From Cryobacterium tagatosivorans (lineage in GTDB: Bacteria; Actinomycetota; Actinomycetes; Actinomycetales; Microbacteriaceae): a stretch of DNA of 64,000 nt. Shown in pieces: positions 35,545 to 44,720 of the stretch (position 1 is the stretch's first letter; every line of letters begins with the position of its first letter). The notes under the pieces were generated by a model. The model had not been told where the DNA came from. It was given only the letters and a program-made list of their open reading frames with translations, and did no database searches. A program made the translations under genes and the position numbers. The stretch is taken from the NCBI RefSeq assembly GCF_004402215.1, contig NZ_SOEZ01000023.1, positions 37,402 to 101,401 on the forward strand. Direction: 5' to 3'.

Positions 35545-36694
35545 GCGTCGTGCGCGCGGCTGCGGCGATGGCGGCGACGGCCCGCTGGGCAACGGCGGCC
35601 GAACCGACGTTCGCCGCGGCCCATTCCCTGATCCCAGCGCGACGCGCGGGCGTTGGCCCCGCGTCGAGGGCGCGCACCATCGCGGCCGCGACCGCTTCGA
35701 CGTCGTAGTCGACGGATTCCCCGACGCCGCCGAGCCGCGTGAAGGCCGTCCCCGGCCCGACGCCGGCGTAGATGACCGGGGTGCCACAGGCGACGGCCGC
35801 GTACATCTTGGTGGGGAAGGAGAAGTCATACCCCTGGCCCGGTCGTACGCTGGCGAGCGAGGCGGATGCCCCGCCCAGCCAGTCGGCGACGGCCTCCGGT
35901 GCCAGTCGCGGCTCGAAGTGCACCGAACCGGGCGGGAGCGCGGCGGCGGCCCGTTCAATCGCTTCGCGTTCGGCGCCCTGGCCGATGTAGACCAGGCGCG
36001 TTCCGGGCCTCTCGGAAACGGCCAGGGCGAAGGCATCGAGGAAGATCCCGGCGCCGTGCACCTCCGACGCGGTTCCGGCGTAGACGAGGTAGGGCGCGTC
36101 GCCCTCTGCGCGGCCGGACCCCAGCCCGAAGAGGTCGGTGTCGACGCCGTTGCCAATCAGGGTGACCCTGTCCCGGATTCCGAGTTCGGCCAGCCGCAGG
36201 GACACGCCTTCCGACACGGAGAGCACTGCGGAGGCCCCGCGCAGGGCGAAGAGTTCCAGCATCCGGACCGCACGGACCACCCAGCGGGGGGCGCCGGTCG
36301 ACTCGGACGCGTCAGACCAGATATCGGCCGCGTAGTACACGTACGGCGTCCGGCGCAGCCGGCAGACGAGCCGCACGACCGCCCCGGTCGTTGGCGGCGG
36401 CTCGGTGACCACGACGTCGGCCCGCCGGGAGGCGAGCAGCCGGAAGAGCAGGGGCGTGTCGAAGCTCATGTATTGCGCGTACCCGCGCACGTACCCCGCG
36501 GCATCCCGGAGCACCGGGAAGCGCTTCACCGTGACCGCGGGCCGGGTCGACGGGGCGCCTCCTCCGGGCACGGTCGACGTGAGCACCGTCACCTCGTGGC
36601 CGGCATCGGCCAGCGCGTCGGCCAGGGCCGCGAGCCGGAAGGAGGCGGCGGCGGGTTCCGGTGAGAAGATCCGGCTCGTCAGGATGACGCGCAT
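35519..36694 (-). CDS. GT4 glycosyltransferase (WbuB-like)
   Basis: A 391-aa GT-B enzyme starting MRVILTSRIFSPEPAAASFR, the typical opening of WbuB-like family-4 transferases. It has LADALADAGHEVTVLTS in the acceptor domain, and the donor domain contains PYLVYAGTASEVHGAGIFLD and YDFSFPTKMYAAVACGTPVI (the E-x7-E region is replaced by FPTKMYAAVACG). Located 4 nt after the Gfo/Idh dehydrogenase stop, so it is in the same operon as the amino-uronic-acid genes and may transfer that sugar. The last codons run into a 10-bp tandem repeat. Confidence 0.85.
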   Translation of the reverse strand: MRVILTSRIFSPEPAAASFRLAALADALADAGHEVTVLTSTVPGGGAPSTRPAVTVKRFPVLRDAAGYVRGYAQYMSFDTPLLFRLLASRRADVVVTEPPPTTGAVVRLVCRLRRTPYVYYAADIWSDASESTGAPRWVVRAVRMLELFALRGASAVLSVSEGVSLRLAELGIRDRVTLIGNGVDTDLFGLGSGRAEGDAPYLVYAGTASEVHGAGIFLDAFALAVSERPGTRLVYIGQGAEREAIERAAAALPPGSVHFEPRLAPEAVADWLGGASASLASVRPGQGYDFSFPTKMYAAVACGTPVIYAGVGPGTAFTRLGGVGESVDYDVEAVAAAMVRALDAGPTPARRAGIREWAAANVGSAAVAQRAVAAIAAAARTTPLTAADRR

Positions 36695-36698
36695 CGGG

Positions 36699-37685
36699 CT
36701 AGAACTCGACTACCTGTCCCGTTCGCGCGGACTCGATGACACCCTCGACGACGGCGAGCGTGCGCAGGCCTTCCTCCATCGTGACCACGTCGCTGCTCTT
36801 ACCCAGGACGGCGTCGCGGAAGGCTTCGTGTTCGGCTCGCAGCGGCTCGCGCTTGGGGAACGAGAAGCGAGTCACGTCGCCCTCGCTGACCCCGCGGAAG
36901 TTGGAGACCGACTCCCATTCGAGCGGGAAGGTGCCGTTCGCGTAGAACGTGAGGTCCCCGCTCGACGTGTCGGCGACGAATGCTCCGCGCTCCCCCGTGA
37001 CGACCGTAAGACGCTCCTTCATCGGGCTCAGCCAGTTCACGACGTGGTTGACGATGACGCCGTTGTGCAGCCGGCCGGTGGCCAGCATCATGTCTTCGTA
37101 CTCGCGGCCGCTCTTGTGCACGGTCTGGGCGAAGATCGTCTTGTAGGTGCTCTGGGCGACCCAGGCCGTGAGGTCGATGTCGTGCGAGCCCAGGTCCTTG
37201 CCGACGCCGACGTCGGCGATGCGGGACGGGAACGGGCCCTGGCGCCGGGTGATGATCTGGTACACGTCGCCGAGGTCGCCGTTCTCGATGCGGCGGCGGA
37301 GCTCCTGCAGGGCGGGGTTGTACCGCTCGATGTGCCCGACCGCGCCGACGAGGCCTCGTTCGGCGAAGGCATCCACCATGCGCCGCCCCTCGGTGACGGA
37401 CTGTGCGATGGGCTTCTCGACCAGGGTGTGCACGCCGGCCGCGGCGAGCTTGAGCGCTGCGTCCTCGTGGAACCGGGTCGGGATCGCAACGACGGCCATG
37501 TCGAGGCCGACGGCGATGAGCGACTCAACGTCGGGCAGCACCTCGAGGGCGCCGGCGACGCCGTGCGGGTCGCCGCCCGGGTCGGCGATGGCCACAAGGT
37601 CGACCCCGGAGAGTTCGCGGAGGACGCGGGCGTGGTGACGGCCCATCGCTCCGATGCCGATGAGGCCGATGCGCAGCTCAGCCAT
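36699..37685 (-). CDS. Gfo/Idh/MocA oxidoreductase, WbpB-like
   Basis: A 328-aa NAD-dependent dehydrogenase. The Rossmann motif is IGLIGIGAMGRHHARVL, the conserved Lys is in HTLVEKPIAQSVTEG, and a catalytic-type His appears in GAVGHIERYNPAL. In the Pseudomonas pathway the homologue oxidises C3 of UDP-GlcNAcA to a 3-keto sugar. Its immediate neighbours are a WbpE-like aminotransferase (shares one base with this start) and a WbpD-like acetyltransferase, which supports the same pathway. The substrate is inferred from context. Confidence 0.85.
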   Translation of the reverse strand: MAELRIGLIGIGAMGRHHARVLRELSGVDLVAIADPGGDPHGVAGALEVLPDVESLIAVGLDMAVVAIPTRFHEDAALKLAAAGVHTLVEKPIAQSVTEGRRMVDAFAERGLVGAVGHIERYNPALQELRRRIENGDLGDVYQIITRRQGPFPSRIADVGVGKDLGSHDIDLTAWVAQSTYKTIFAQTVHKSGREYEDMMLATGRLHNGVIVNHVVNWLSPMKERLTVVTGERGAFVADTSSGDLTFYANGTFPLEWESVSNFRGVSEGDVTRFSFPKREPLRAEHEAFRDAVLGKSSDVVTMEEGLRTLAVVEGVIESARTGQVVEF

Positions 37686-38785
37686 TATGCGCCCGCTCCG
37701 GCGAGGGCGTTCACGGCTTCGACGATGCGGTCGAGGTCGTCCTGACTGAGCGAGGGGTGCACGGGCAGCGAAACCACCTCGGCGGCGGCCTTCTCCGTCT
37801 CCGGCAGGTCGAGCCCTGGCGCGAAGTGCTTGAGCGAGTCGAGTCGGTGGTTCGGCACCGGGTAGTACACGCCGCTGCCGACGCCATACTCCTCCTTCAG
37901 CGCGGCGACGAAGCGATCGCGGTCCTCCCGGACTCGGATCGTGTACTGGTGGTAGACGTGCACGGCGTCCGCGGCGACGGGGGGAATGACCACACCGGTC
38001 AGGTTCGCGTTCAGGAACGCCGCGTTCGAGCGGCGCTGCTCGGTCCAGGCTCCGACCTTGGTCAGCTGCACCCGGCCGATGGCCGCGTGGATGTCCGTCA
38101 TCCGGGCGTTGAAGCCGACGATTTCGTTCTTGTACTGCGCCTCCATGCCCTGGTTGCGCAGAAGCTTCATGTTGCGCACGATCTCGGGGGTGGCACAGCT
38201 GACCATGCCGCCCTCGCCGCTGGTCATGTTCTTGGTCGGGTACAGGCTGAACATCGCGAATTCGCCGAAGGTTCCGACTTTCCGGCCGCCCAGTTCGGCG
38301 CCGTGGGCCTGGGCCGCGTCCTCGTAGAGCGCGATGCCGTGGCGTGTGGCGATCTCGGCGAGTTCCCGCATCATCGCGGGATGGCCGTACAGGTGGACCG
38401 GCATAATCGCCTTGGTGCGCGGAGTGATGGCGGCCTCGACGGCTGCCGGGTCGAGGCCGAAGTAGTCTGGCTCGATGTCGGCGAAGACGGGAGTAGCGCC
38501 GGCCAGGGCGACGGAGTTGGCGGTGGCGGCGAAGGTGAAGGATGGCACGATGACCTCGTCGCCCTGGCGCACACCGGCTGCCAGGAGACCGAGGTGCAAC
38601 CCTGACGTGCCCGAGTTGACGGCGACGCAGCTGCGGCCGGCCACCATCACGTCGGCGAATTCGCTTTCGAAAGCGGCGACCTCCGGACCCTGGGCGATCA
38701 TTCCCGACCGGAGTACCCGGTCGACGGCGGCTCGCTCGTCGTCGCCGATGATGGGCTTCGCGGGGGGAATGAAAGCTTTAGTCAT
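37685..38785 (-). CDS. DegT/DnrJ/EryC1 aminotransferase, WbpE-like
   Basis: A 366-aa PLP enzyme that aminates a keto sugar. The PLP Lys is in FSLYPTKNMTSGEGG (about residue 186). Other family blocks are SRCVAVNSGTSGLHLGL-like (VNSGTSGLHLG), IVPSFTFAATANSVAL, the Asp-bearing LYEDAAQAHGAELGG and FNARMTDIHAAIGRVQL. Following the WbpB-like dehydrogenase and preceding WbpD-like acetyltransfer, the predicted product is UDP-2-acetamido-3-amino-glucuronate. It overlaps the acetyltransferase gene by 8 nt. Confidence 0.88.
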   Translation of the reverse strand: MTKAFIPPAKPIIGDDERAAVDRVLRSGMIAQGPEVAAFESEFADVMVAGRSCVAVNSGTSGLHLGLLAAGVRQGDEVIVPSFTFAATANSVALAGATPVFADIEPDYFGLDPAAVEAAITPRTKAIMPVHLYGHPAMMRELAEIATRHGIALYEDAAQAHGAELGGRKVGTFGEFAMFSLYPTKNMTSGEGGMVSCATPEIVRNMKLLRNQGMEAQYKNEIVGFNARMTDIHAAIGRVQLTKVGAWTEQRRSNAAFLNANLTGVVIPPVAADAVHVYHQYTIRVREDRDRFVAALKEEYGVGSGVYYPVPNHRLDSLKHFAPGLDLPETEKAAAEVVSLPVHPSLSQDDLDRIVEAVNALAGAGA

Positions 38786-39386
38786 TGGTGGCCTCTCTCA
38801 ATGCGCCGTCTGTTTCTATGTATCGTGTGGATGTCTGTGGGCAGAGCCAACCGCCGTCCGCCTCGACCAGGCGCACGCCGGCTTTGCCGACCCAGCCGAT
38901 TCGCTTGGCGGGCACGCCGGCGACCAGGGCGAAGTCCGGGACGTCCCTGGTGACGACGGCTCCCGCCGCGACCGTGGCCCAGGCGCCGATGGTGACCGGT
39001 GCGACGCACACCGCTCGCGCGCCGATCGCGGCACCCTCGAGGATGGTCACGCCGACCGGTTCCCAGTCGTGGGCGCTCTTGAGCGACCCGTCCGGGTTGA
39101 TCGCCCTGGGGTAGGTGTCGTTGGTAAGCACCACTGCCGGGCCGATGAAGACCCCGTGGCCAAGAACGGCCGGCTCGTAGACGAGGGCGTAGTTCTGCAC
39201 CTTGCAGTTGTCACCCAGGACAACGCCGGTGCCGATGTAGGCGCCCCGTCCGATGATGCAGTTGCTGCCGAGCCGCGCGTTTTCGCGGACCTGGGCGAGG
39301 TGCCAGATCGAGCTGCCTCCACCGATATCGACGTGGTCCGAAACGTCCGCGGAGGGTGCGACACGCACGGTGACATGAATACTCAA
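38778..39386 (-). CDS. Hexapeptide N-acetyltransferase, WbpD/WlbB-like
   Basis: A 202-aa left-handed beta-helix acetyltransferase. Imperfect hexapeptide repeats (VDIGGGSSIWHLAQVRENAR, IGRGAYIGTGVVLGDNCKV) run through residues 16-150. The likely catalytic His/Asn region is VLTNDTYPRAINPDG, and the C-terminal AGVPAKRIGWVGKAGVRL is typical of the WbpD group, which acetylates the 3-amino group of the UDP-amino-uronic acid. First gene of the minus-strand block that runs to 26466; divergent from the GT2 gene at 39459. Confidence 0.88.
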   Translation of the reverse strand: MSIHVTVRVAPSADVSDHVDIGGGSSIWHLAQVRENARLGSNCIIGRGAYIGTGVVLGDNCKVQNYALVYEPAVLGHGVFIGPAVVLTNDTYPRAINPDGSLKSAHDWEPVGVTILEGAAIGARAVCVAPVTIGAWATVAAGAVVTRDVPDFALVAGVPAKRIGWVGKAGVRLVEADGGWLCPQTSTRYIETDGALREATND

Positions 39387-39458
39387 TTAGGCTCCTTGCA
39401 CCGCGTGGGACGCCGTCGGGTGCTCACCAACACTATCGCCTTCTGTCAGAATGGCCAT

Positions 39459-40169
39459 ATGGACGAGACCGGCTGGCTTGAGTCGCAGGACGACGTGGCG
39501 CGCGAGCCGGACACCTGGATCGTGATGCCGCTCTACAACGAGGCGACGGTTGTCGGGAAGGTCATCCAGGATCTGGCCGTGCATTTCGACCACATCGTCT
39601 GCATCGACGACGGCAGCAACGACGGCTCGGTGGACATCGCCAGGGCCGCCGGGGCCAGGGTGCTGCGTCACCCGGTGAACCTCGGCCAGGGCGCAGCGCT
39701 GCAGACGGGCTTCGCGTACGTCACCGAGCAGCCCGGTGCGCGGTACATCGTGACGTTCGATGCCGACGGCCAGCACCGCATCGAGGATGCCCTCGGGATG
39801 CTGAAAACGGCTCGTGAACGCGACCTGGCGATCGTCTTCGGCTCCCGTTTCCTGGACGACCGCACGCAGCCGGGCTGGATGAAGAAGGTCGTGCTGAAAA
39901 CGGCGGTCGCCGTGACCAACCGCACCACCGGCCTGCGCCTCACCGATGCGCACAACGGGCTGCGCGTCATCCGTGTCGATGCGGCGCGCCGGCTCGACCT
40001 CAAGCAGGACGGCATGGCACACGCCACCGAGATCGTGCTTCAGCTCGGTCGTACCAAACTTCCCTGGACGGAGTACCCGGTCGAACTTCTCTATACCGAC
40101 TATTCGAAGTCGAAGGGCCAGTCGATCCTGAACGCGGTCAACATCCTCGTCGACCTGCTGGTGCGCTGA
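39459..40169 (+). CDS. GT2 glycosyltransferase, DPM1-like
   Basis: A 236-aa soluble GT2 enzyme resembling dolichyl/polyprenyl-phosphate sugar synthases. Blocks are WIVMPLYNEATVVGKVIQDL, VCIDDGSNDGSVDIARAAGA, HPVNLGQGAALQTGF, the DxD in TFDADGQHRIEDAL and GSRFLDDR. The ATG at 39459 removes a long Arg-rich extension of the open frame. The DUF2304 gene follows with a TGATG overlap; this pair recurs in polysaccharide loci, where it probably makes or uses a polyprenyl-phosphate sugar donor. Confidence 0.88.
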   Translation: MDETGWLESQDDVAREPDTWIVMPLYNEATVVGKVIQDLAVHFDHIVCIDDGSNDGSVDIARAAGARVLRHPVNLGQGAALQTGFAYVTEQPGARYIVTFDADGQHRIEDALGMLKTARERDLAIVFGSRFLDDRTQPGWMKKVVLKTAVAVTNRTTGLRLTDAHNGLRVIRVDAARRLDLKQDGMAHATEIVLQLGRTKLPWTEYPVELLYTDYSKSKGQSILNAVNILVDLLVR

Positions 40170-40558
40170 TGGGCGTCTCGAACGTTCTCTGGATCCAAGT
40201 CATCCTGGTCACCGCGGTCATCCTGATCGGTTTGTTCCTCACCCGGCCGTCCGGCCGAGACAGCCACCTGGCCCTGCGCCGTTTGTTCCTGGCCGCCTTC
40301 GTTCTCGTCGCGATCCTCTCGATCCTCTTTCCCCAGTGGCTGTCGCTGGTGGCACGGTTCCTTGGCGTCGGCCGCGGCACCGACCTTCTGTTGTACGGCC
40401 TGGTGCTCGCGTTCCTGATCTACGTGTCGACCGCGTATCGGCGCAATGTGCAGCTCGACCGCAAACTAACGAGGCTTGCCCGCGAGATCACGCTAGCCGA
40501 GGCCCGCACAGAGGACCTTGCCGGCGATATCGCCGACGAGCACCGCACCAACTCCTAG
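40169..40558 (+). CDS. DUF2304 domain membrane protein
   Basis: A 129-aa protein with three hydrophobic helices (about 8-25, 36-57 and 70-90) and a charged C-terminal tail that may form a coiled coil (RRNVQLDRKLTRLAREITLA). This matches DUF2304. It shares one base (TGATG) with the GT2 stop, so it is translationally coupled and probably a membrane partner of that transferase. No reaction is assigned. Confidence 0.85.
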   Translation: MGVSNVLWIQVILVTAVILIGLFLTRPSGRDSHLALRRLFLAAFVLVAILSILFPQWLSLVARFLGVGRGTDLLLYGLVLAFLIYVSTAYRRNVQLDRKLTRLAREITLAEARTEDLAGDIADEHRTNS

Positions 40559-41059
40559 CCGCGGGGCCGCGCCCCGTCTGGTCGCCTGACCGGTGCCTAG
40601 CCGGTGTTATGCACAAGTGCTGGTCAGCGTCATTTTCCGGTCACAGGAATGTCGCCGGTTCGCCGTAACATTGGAGTATGGACACCACTCAGGAGCCATC
40701 CGGTCAGGCCCTCCCGGCGGGCGCGAGCCCGGACTTGGGTCCGGGTGCTTATCCAGATTCTGGCCCCGGTTCTGCCCCCAATCCTGGCCCGCCGCGCACG
40801 ACCGGGCGATGGCGGTGTGGGCGCCGATTCCGGTACGGGGTCTGTGGTGACTGTAACTATGGATCCAGCCCTGGTATGTGTCAGCGCGGGCTTGGCCTGA
40901 GTTGAAGTGCCGGGCGTAGGCCCACTCGTCGGCAGTCCGACTAGCTGATGTTGGCGGCGACCAGCACGGCTAAGGCGAGCACGTCAGATCGCTGCTTAGA
41001 TGTTCTTCCCACTGACGTTGTGAACACGGTCGATGGGTGATTTGCCGCCGATGCCGCCC
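40559..41059. other. Noncoding stretch next to the IS481 remnant
   Basis: About 500 bp with no convincing gene. An open frame at 40678-40905 (75 codons) is Pro/Gly-rich with a Cys-containing end, has GGAG only one base before its ATG, and shows no recognisable domain. The last 90 bp before 41060 may be eroded transposon sequence. Likely insertion debris. Confidence 0.5.
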
Positions 41060-41458
41060 ATAGTGGTCGTCGATCGCGGAGTGCAAGGAGGAACGTCCGA
41101 CCCCGGAGCGATTCTTCTTCCCGGCCTGCCGGCCGAGGGTGCGGTGCCCGCCACCGTCGGGGATGCGGCCGAGTTTCTTCACGTCGACGTGCACGAAATC
41201 GCCGGGATCTCCCGTTCGTAGCGGACCGCCTTTTGGTTTTCAGACCGGCAGGCCGGTGTTCAGATCGATATGGCCCAGGCGAGGCATGTGATATCGGTTG
41301 AGTACCTTCGAGATCGTCGCCTGCGGCAGACCCAGGTGGTAGCCGATCCGGTGTGGTCCCCACCGCCTGGTGGAGCGGAGCGCGACGACCCGCCGCTCGG
41401 TGCGGCAATCCGTCCGACACGGTGATGCGTGCGGGCGCGACGAGCGGTCTTCGAGGCC
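41060..41458 (-). pseudogene. Decayed IS481-family transposase fragment
   Basis: Translating the minus strand from 41458 gives GLEDRSSRPHASP, then RRVVALRSTRRWGPHRIGYH and LGLPQATISKVLNRYHMPRL, then GHIDLNTGLPV, where an in-frame TGA (41242-41240) replaces the usual Arg. After KPK there is a +1 shift and, about 25 nt later, a compensating -1. The frame then continues GDFVHVDVKKLGRIPDGGGH, TLGRQAGKKNRSGVGRS and AIDDHY, which hold the first two acidic residues of the DDE triad. Homology stops near 41060, so the third acidic residue and the C-terminus are missing. No clear terminal inverted repeats. A dead relic. Confidence 0.85.
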
Positions 41459-41687
41459 GTCGCGGCCGTCGCGGCCGTGGGAAGAACGGGTAGTCCCGCA
41501 GGCGCACCTGCGGGCTCAACCCATTACGCATCCGCGGGTGAAACCCATGAACGGTGCTCAACCCATCAACGGCGAAAGAGCGGATCGACAACCGACAGAT
41601 AACTCCGGGGCGTACGTGCGGGAAAAAACAGGGCGAGCAAGCCCGGCGCGCCAGGTCGCGCCTAGCCTCGCCTGACTGTGTCCAGCT
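41459..41687. other. Intergenic, direct repeats of ATGGGTT
   Basis: No gene. On the minus strand the motif ATGGGTTGAGC occurs twice (near 41515-41525 and 41555-41565) with a related ATGGGTTTCACCCGCGG between them. These may be remnants of the IS end. A short AT-rich stretch (GGAAAAAACAGG, 41621-41632) follows. Confidence 0.4.
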
Positions 41688-43664
41688 CTACCCACAGGCA
41701 GTGATCTTGTAGAGCACAGCCGTGCCCTCCGAGTCGACGGGCGTGACGATGCCGGTGTCGGCGAGGTCGAGCAGCCCGACATACCCGCTCACCCCGTCGA
41801 ACCTCACGTCGGTCTTCCCGGCGTCGCGCGAGTAGGTGCCGAAGTCGAGGACGTAATCGACGTTCAGCGAGCGAACGACATCGCAGACCTCTGGCTCGGA
41901 GAGGGCATTCCTCAGCCGCTTGTTGATGAGGTCTGCGCCCGGATCGGTGTGCGAATTGAAGTTGGGGTTGAGCACCTCCCGGCCCGAAATCGCGTAGGCG
42001 AAGGATGTACCTGTCCACGGGTTGCCGGCGATCACGGACCCCTCCGGGACATCCTCGCGGAGGCGCTCCAGGAGCGCGAGTTCGTCGATGGACACGAGGG
42101 GGGAACTCGCTTCGAGCGCATGGGTGCGGGAAATGGAATGCACAGCCTCGCGCATCGCGGCCCCCTGCGTGGCGACAATGAGAATGGCGAGCGAGGCCGC
42201 CACGCCGACGCGCGCCGCTACCGCACGTGACCTGCCCTGGAACTTCGCGGCCACCGGGGGCCACACGCGCAGGAGCAGGAACGACCACAGGGAGACAAGT
42301 CCGATCACGGCGATGGGGAGGGCGACGACGGCGAGCAGGGAGGCCAGCCGCGGCGGGTCCCGGTAGAACAACCCGACGGTGAGCGCGCGGAGGCTCCAGG
42401 ACGGGAGCGAAGCAGACGACATGAACAGGAGCGCGGCAACGGCCCACATCCCGGCGATCCACCACTTTTCGCGGTGCCTGGACAGGTGAATCAGGCCGAT
42501 GATCGTGAGGGCGCCCAGCGCGACCGCGATCGGCTTGCCGTCCACCGCGTAGGTGAGGGTCTCGTAAAGCGCGCCGAAGACGTTCGTGTAGTCCGGCCAC
42601 GGCGAGTTGGCGCCGATGCGTCCGAACCAGACCCAGGCCGCGGCGAAGACGAGCAGGCCGCCACCGATCACGACCGAGACGATGACCGCCCTGGTCCTCC
42701 CCGGACGCGCCCGCATGTACTCGAGGTAGCGGGTGATCACGAGGGGAATGGTGCAGGCGAACCAGGCGAAGACGACGGCGGGCTGCGCGAGACCGATGGC
42801 GGTGAGCACGGTCGCGAGCAGGATGATCCGTTCGACCACCTGCGCGGCGGTTCCTCGTTTCGATCCGAGCAGCATGAACCCGAGGGCGAAGGCGATCGGG
42901 AGGAATACGAGCGCCAGGAAATAGGGGTAGAGCACGCCGTAGCTGAGCATGCGAAGCGGGAAGCCGGGGAGCGCCGCGCTGAGCACTCCGACACCGACCA
43001 GGGCGACCCGGCTGCCTGGCACGAGCACGCGGATGAGCAGCACGGTCGCGGCGGGCCACGCGATCGCGGCAACGGCGAGGTTCCCCAGATTGACGGCGAC
43101 CGGAACGCTCACGCCGGTGAGAGTGGCGCCGAGCGCGATGTAGTCGTGCCAGGCCGCGGGGTAGAAGCTGGTCCGGCCGGGCGGCAGGATCAGGTCGCTG
43201 ATGTGCATCGACGATGCGTCGCCGTGGTCGAGGATGTAGCGCACGGCGTTGAGATGGAAGGCCGCGTCGAAGGTCTGGGAGATGCGCTCCGGCGCTCCGA
43301 GCGCCCCGCAGAATTGCACCGCGATGATGATCGCGCCGATGGCGATGGCGCCGGCGACCCACCAGCCGTCACCGCTCGGCACCCGGGGTTCGCGAGCGGG
43401 CGAGCGGCGGATGAGCGCCCAGCGTAGAAGCCCAAGCACGACCGCCGTCACCAGGGCGGCCACCGCGACGGGCAGGACCTGCCAGGGAATCCCCGGGAAC
43501 GGGAATAGGATCGCGGCCACGGCCAGAAACGCGACGGTGACCGCCGGCGCGACGGCGACGAGCAGGAACCGCCGGGCGCCGACGGCCGCGGCCAGCGCAA
43601 GGCCGGGCATGTAGAGCAGGGCTGTGATCAGCGCAAAGGCCGGCAACACGGTGGACCAGGACAT
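41688..43664 (-). CDS. DUF6541-type polytopic membrane protein
   Basis: A 658-aa membrane protein with about twelve to fourteen hydrophobic helices and a short C-terminal soluble domain. It fits the actinobacterial DUF6541 family, which has a GT-C-like layout. The large loop after the second pair of helices contains QTFDAAFHLNAVRYILDHGD. The C-terminal domain has GSVIAGNPWTGTSFAYAISG and LNVDYVLDFGTYSRDAG. A membrane-bound glycosyltransferase role is inferred, not shown. It follows galE on the same strand after 12 nt and may be transcribed with it. Confidence 0.8.
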   Translation of the reverse strand: MSWSTVLPAFALITALLYMPGLALAAAVGARRFLLVAVAPAVTVAFLAVAAILFPFPGIPWQVLPVAVAALVTAVVLGLLRWALIRRSPAREPRVPSGDGWWVAGAIAIGAIIIAVQFCGALGAPERISQTFDAAFHLNAVRYILDHGDASSMHISDLILPPGRTSFYPAAWHDYIALGATLTGVSVPVAVNLGNLAVAAIAWPAATVLLIRVLVPGSRVALVGVGVLSAALPGFPLRMLSYGVLYPYFLALVFLPIAFALGFMLLGSKRGTAAQVVERIILLATVLTAIGLAQPAVVFAWFACTIPLVITRYLEYMRARPGRTRAVIVSVVIGGGLLVFAAAWVWFGRIGANSPWPDYTNVFGALYETLTYAVDGKPIAVALGALTIIGLIHLSRHREKWWIAGMWAVAALLFMSSASLPSWSLRALTVGLFYRDPPRLASLLAVVALPIAVIGLVSLWSFLLLRVWPPVAAKFQGRSRAVAARVGVAASLAILIVATQGAAMREAVHSISRTHALEASSPLVSIDELALLERLREDVPEGSVIAGNPWTGTSFAYAISGREVLNPNFNSHTDPGADLINKRLRNALSEPEVCDVVRSLNVDYVLDFGTYSRDAGKTDVRFDGVSGYVGLLDLADTGIVTPVDSEGTAVLYKITACG

Positions 43665-43676
43665 CGGGGAGGGTGC

Positions 43677-44681
43677 CTAGGCGCGTTCTGGCGCCACGGG
43701 GACGCCGGCCAGACCGGCGCGCTCGTGCAGGTGGGCCGACCAGGCCGATTCGACCATGTCGGCCACTCCGCGCTCGGCCCGCCAGCTCAGCTCCTGGGTG
43801 ATGCGCGTGATGTCGGCGACGACAGTTGCGGGGTCACCGGCTCGACGGGCGGTTATTCGAGGTTCACGATCTTCTCCGGAGACCCGCTGGAGCTCCGCCA
43901 GGATTTCGCGCACGCTCGCGCCTGTTCCCGTGCCGACGTTGAACACGTCGTGCTCCAGGCCGCCTGCGAGTCCGTCGAGGGCGACCAGGTGCGCGGCGGC
44001 GAGATCAGACACGTGCACATAGTCGCGCACTCCCGTGCCGTCCTGGGTGGGGAAATCGTCGCCGAAGATCACCGGTTGGTCGCCGCGTTCAATGGCAGCG
44101 ATGGCCAGGGTAAGCAGGTTCAGCGGCTTGGAATCGCCGAGGTCGGGCCAGCCGGCGCCCGCCACATTGAAGTAGCGCAGGCTGACGGTTTTGATGCCGA
44201 GGGAGTGCGCCGCGGCGCGCACCAGCCACTCGCCGGCGAGCTTGGTTTCCCCATACGGGTTCACCGGCTGCGTCGCATCCATTTCCCGCACGGTGGACGA
44301 CGCCGGGCTGCCGTAGACGGCGGCGGACGACGAGAACACGAAGCGGTCAACGGGTGTGCCTTCGATGCCGAGGAACAGGTTGGCCAGGCCGCCGACGTTC
44401 TCCCGGTAGTAGAAGCCGGGACGTTCGACTGACTCCCCCACCTGCTTCTTGGCGGCGAGGTGGATGACGGCGGTGACGCCGTACGCGGCGATGACCTGCG
44501 CGATGAGGTCGGGAGAATCGTCGGCTGCCAGGTTGATCGTGACGCAGGGTACGTCGCCGATCCGCTCCAGCCTGCCGGTGGAGAGATCGTCGATGACGAC
44601 CACATCGTCGCCCCTGTCCCTGAGGAGTCGGAGAACGTGCGAACCGATGTATCCGGCGCCGCCGGTGACGAGAATTGACAC
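43677..44681 (-). CDS. galE: UDP-glucose 4-epimerase, second copy
   Basis: Extended SDR epimerase, 334 aa. The Rossmann motif is ILVTGGAGYIGSHVLRLL, followed by VVVIDDLSTGRLERIG. Catalytic residues are in FSSSAAVYGSPASS (Ser) and NPYGETKLAGEWL (Tyr, Lys), with SLRYFNVAGAG and GVRDYVHVSDLAAAHL as GalE-type blocks. It is not identical to the copy at 16869. It lies between the FnIII protein and DUF6541, 12 nt from the latter, and probably supplies UDP-galactose locally for the glf/GlfT branch. Confidence 0.93.
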   Translation of the reverse strand: MSILVTGGAGYIGSHVLRLLRDRGDDVVVIDDLSTGRLERIGDVPCVTINLAADDSPDLIAQVIAAYGVTAVIHLAAKKQVGESVERPGFYYRENVGGLANLFLGIEGTPVDRFVFSSSAAVYGSPASSTVREMDATQPVNPYGETKLAGEWLVRAAAHSLGIKTVSLRYFNVAGAGWPDLGDSKPLNLLTLAIAAIERGDQPVIFGDDFPTQDGTGVRDYVHVSDLAAAHLVALDGLAGGLEHDVFNVGTGTGASVREILAELQRVSGEDREPRITARRAGDPATVVADITRITQELSWRAERGVADMVESAWSAHLHERAGLAGVPVAPERA

Positions 44682-44720
44682 AGGAACAGCCTACCGGGCC
44701 CCGCCGAGGGACCGGGCGGC

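Noticed and set aside
40678..40905. 75-codon plus-strand frame beginning MDTTQEPSGQALP
   Set aside because: Pro/Gly-rich, with GGAG only one base before the ATG, no domain and no neighbour logic; left as noncoding next to the IS481 relic.
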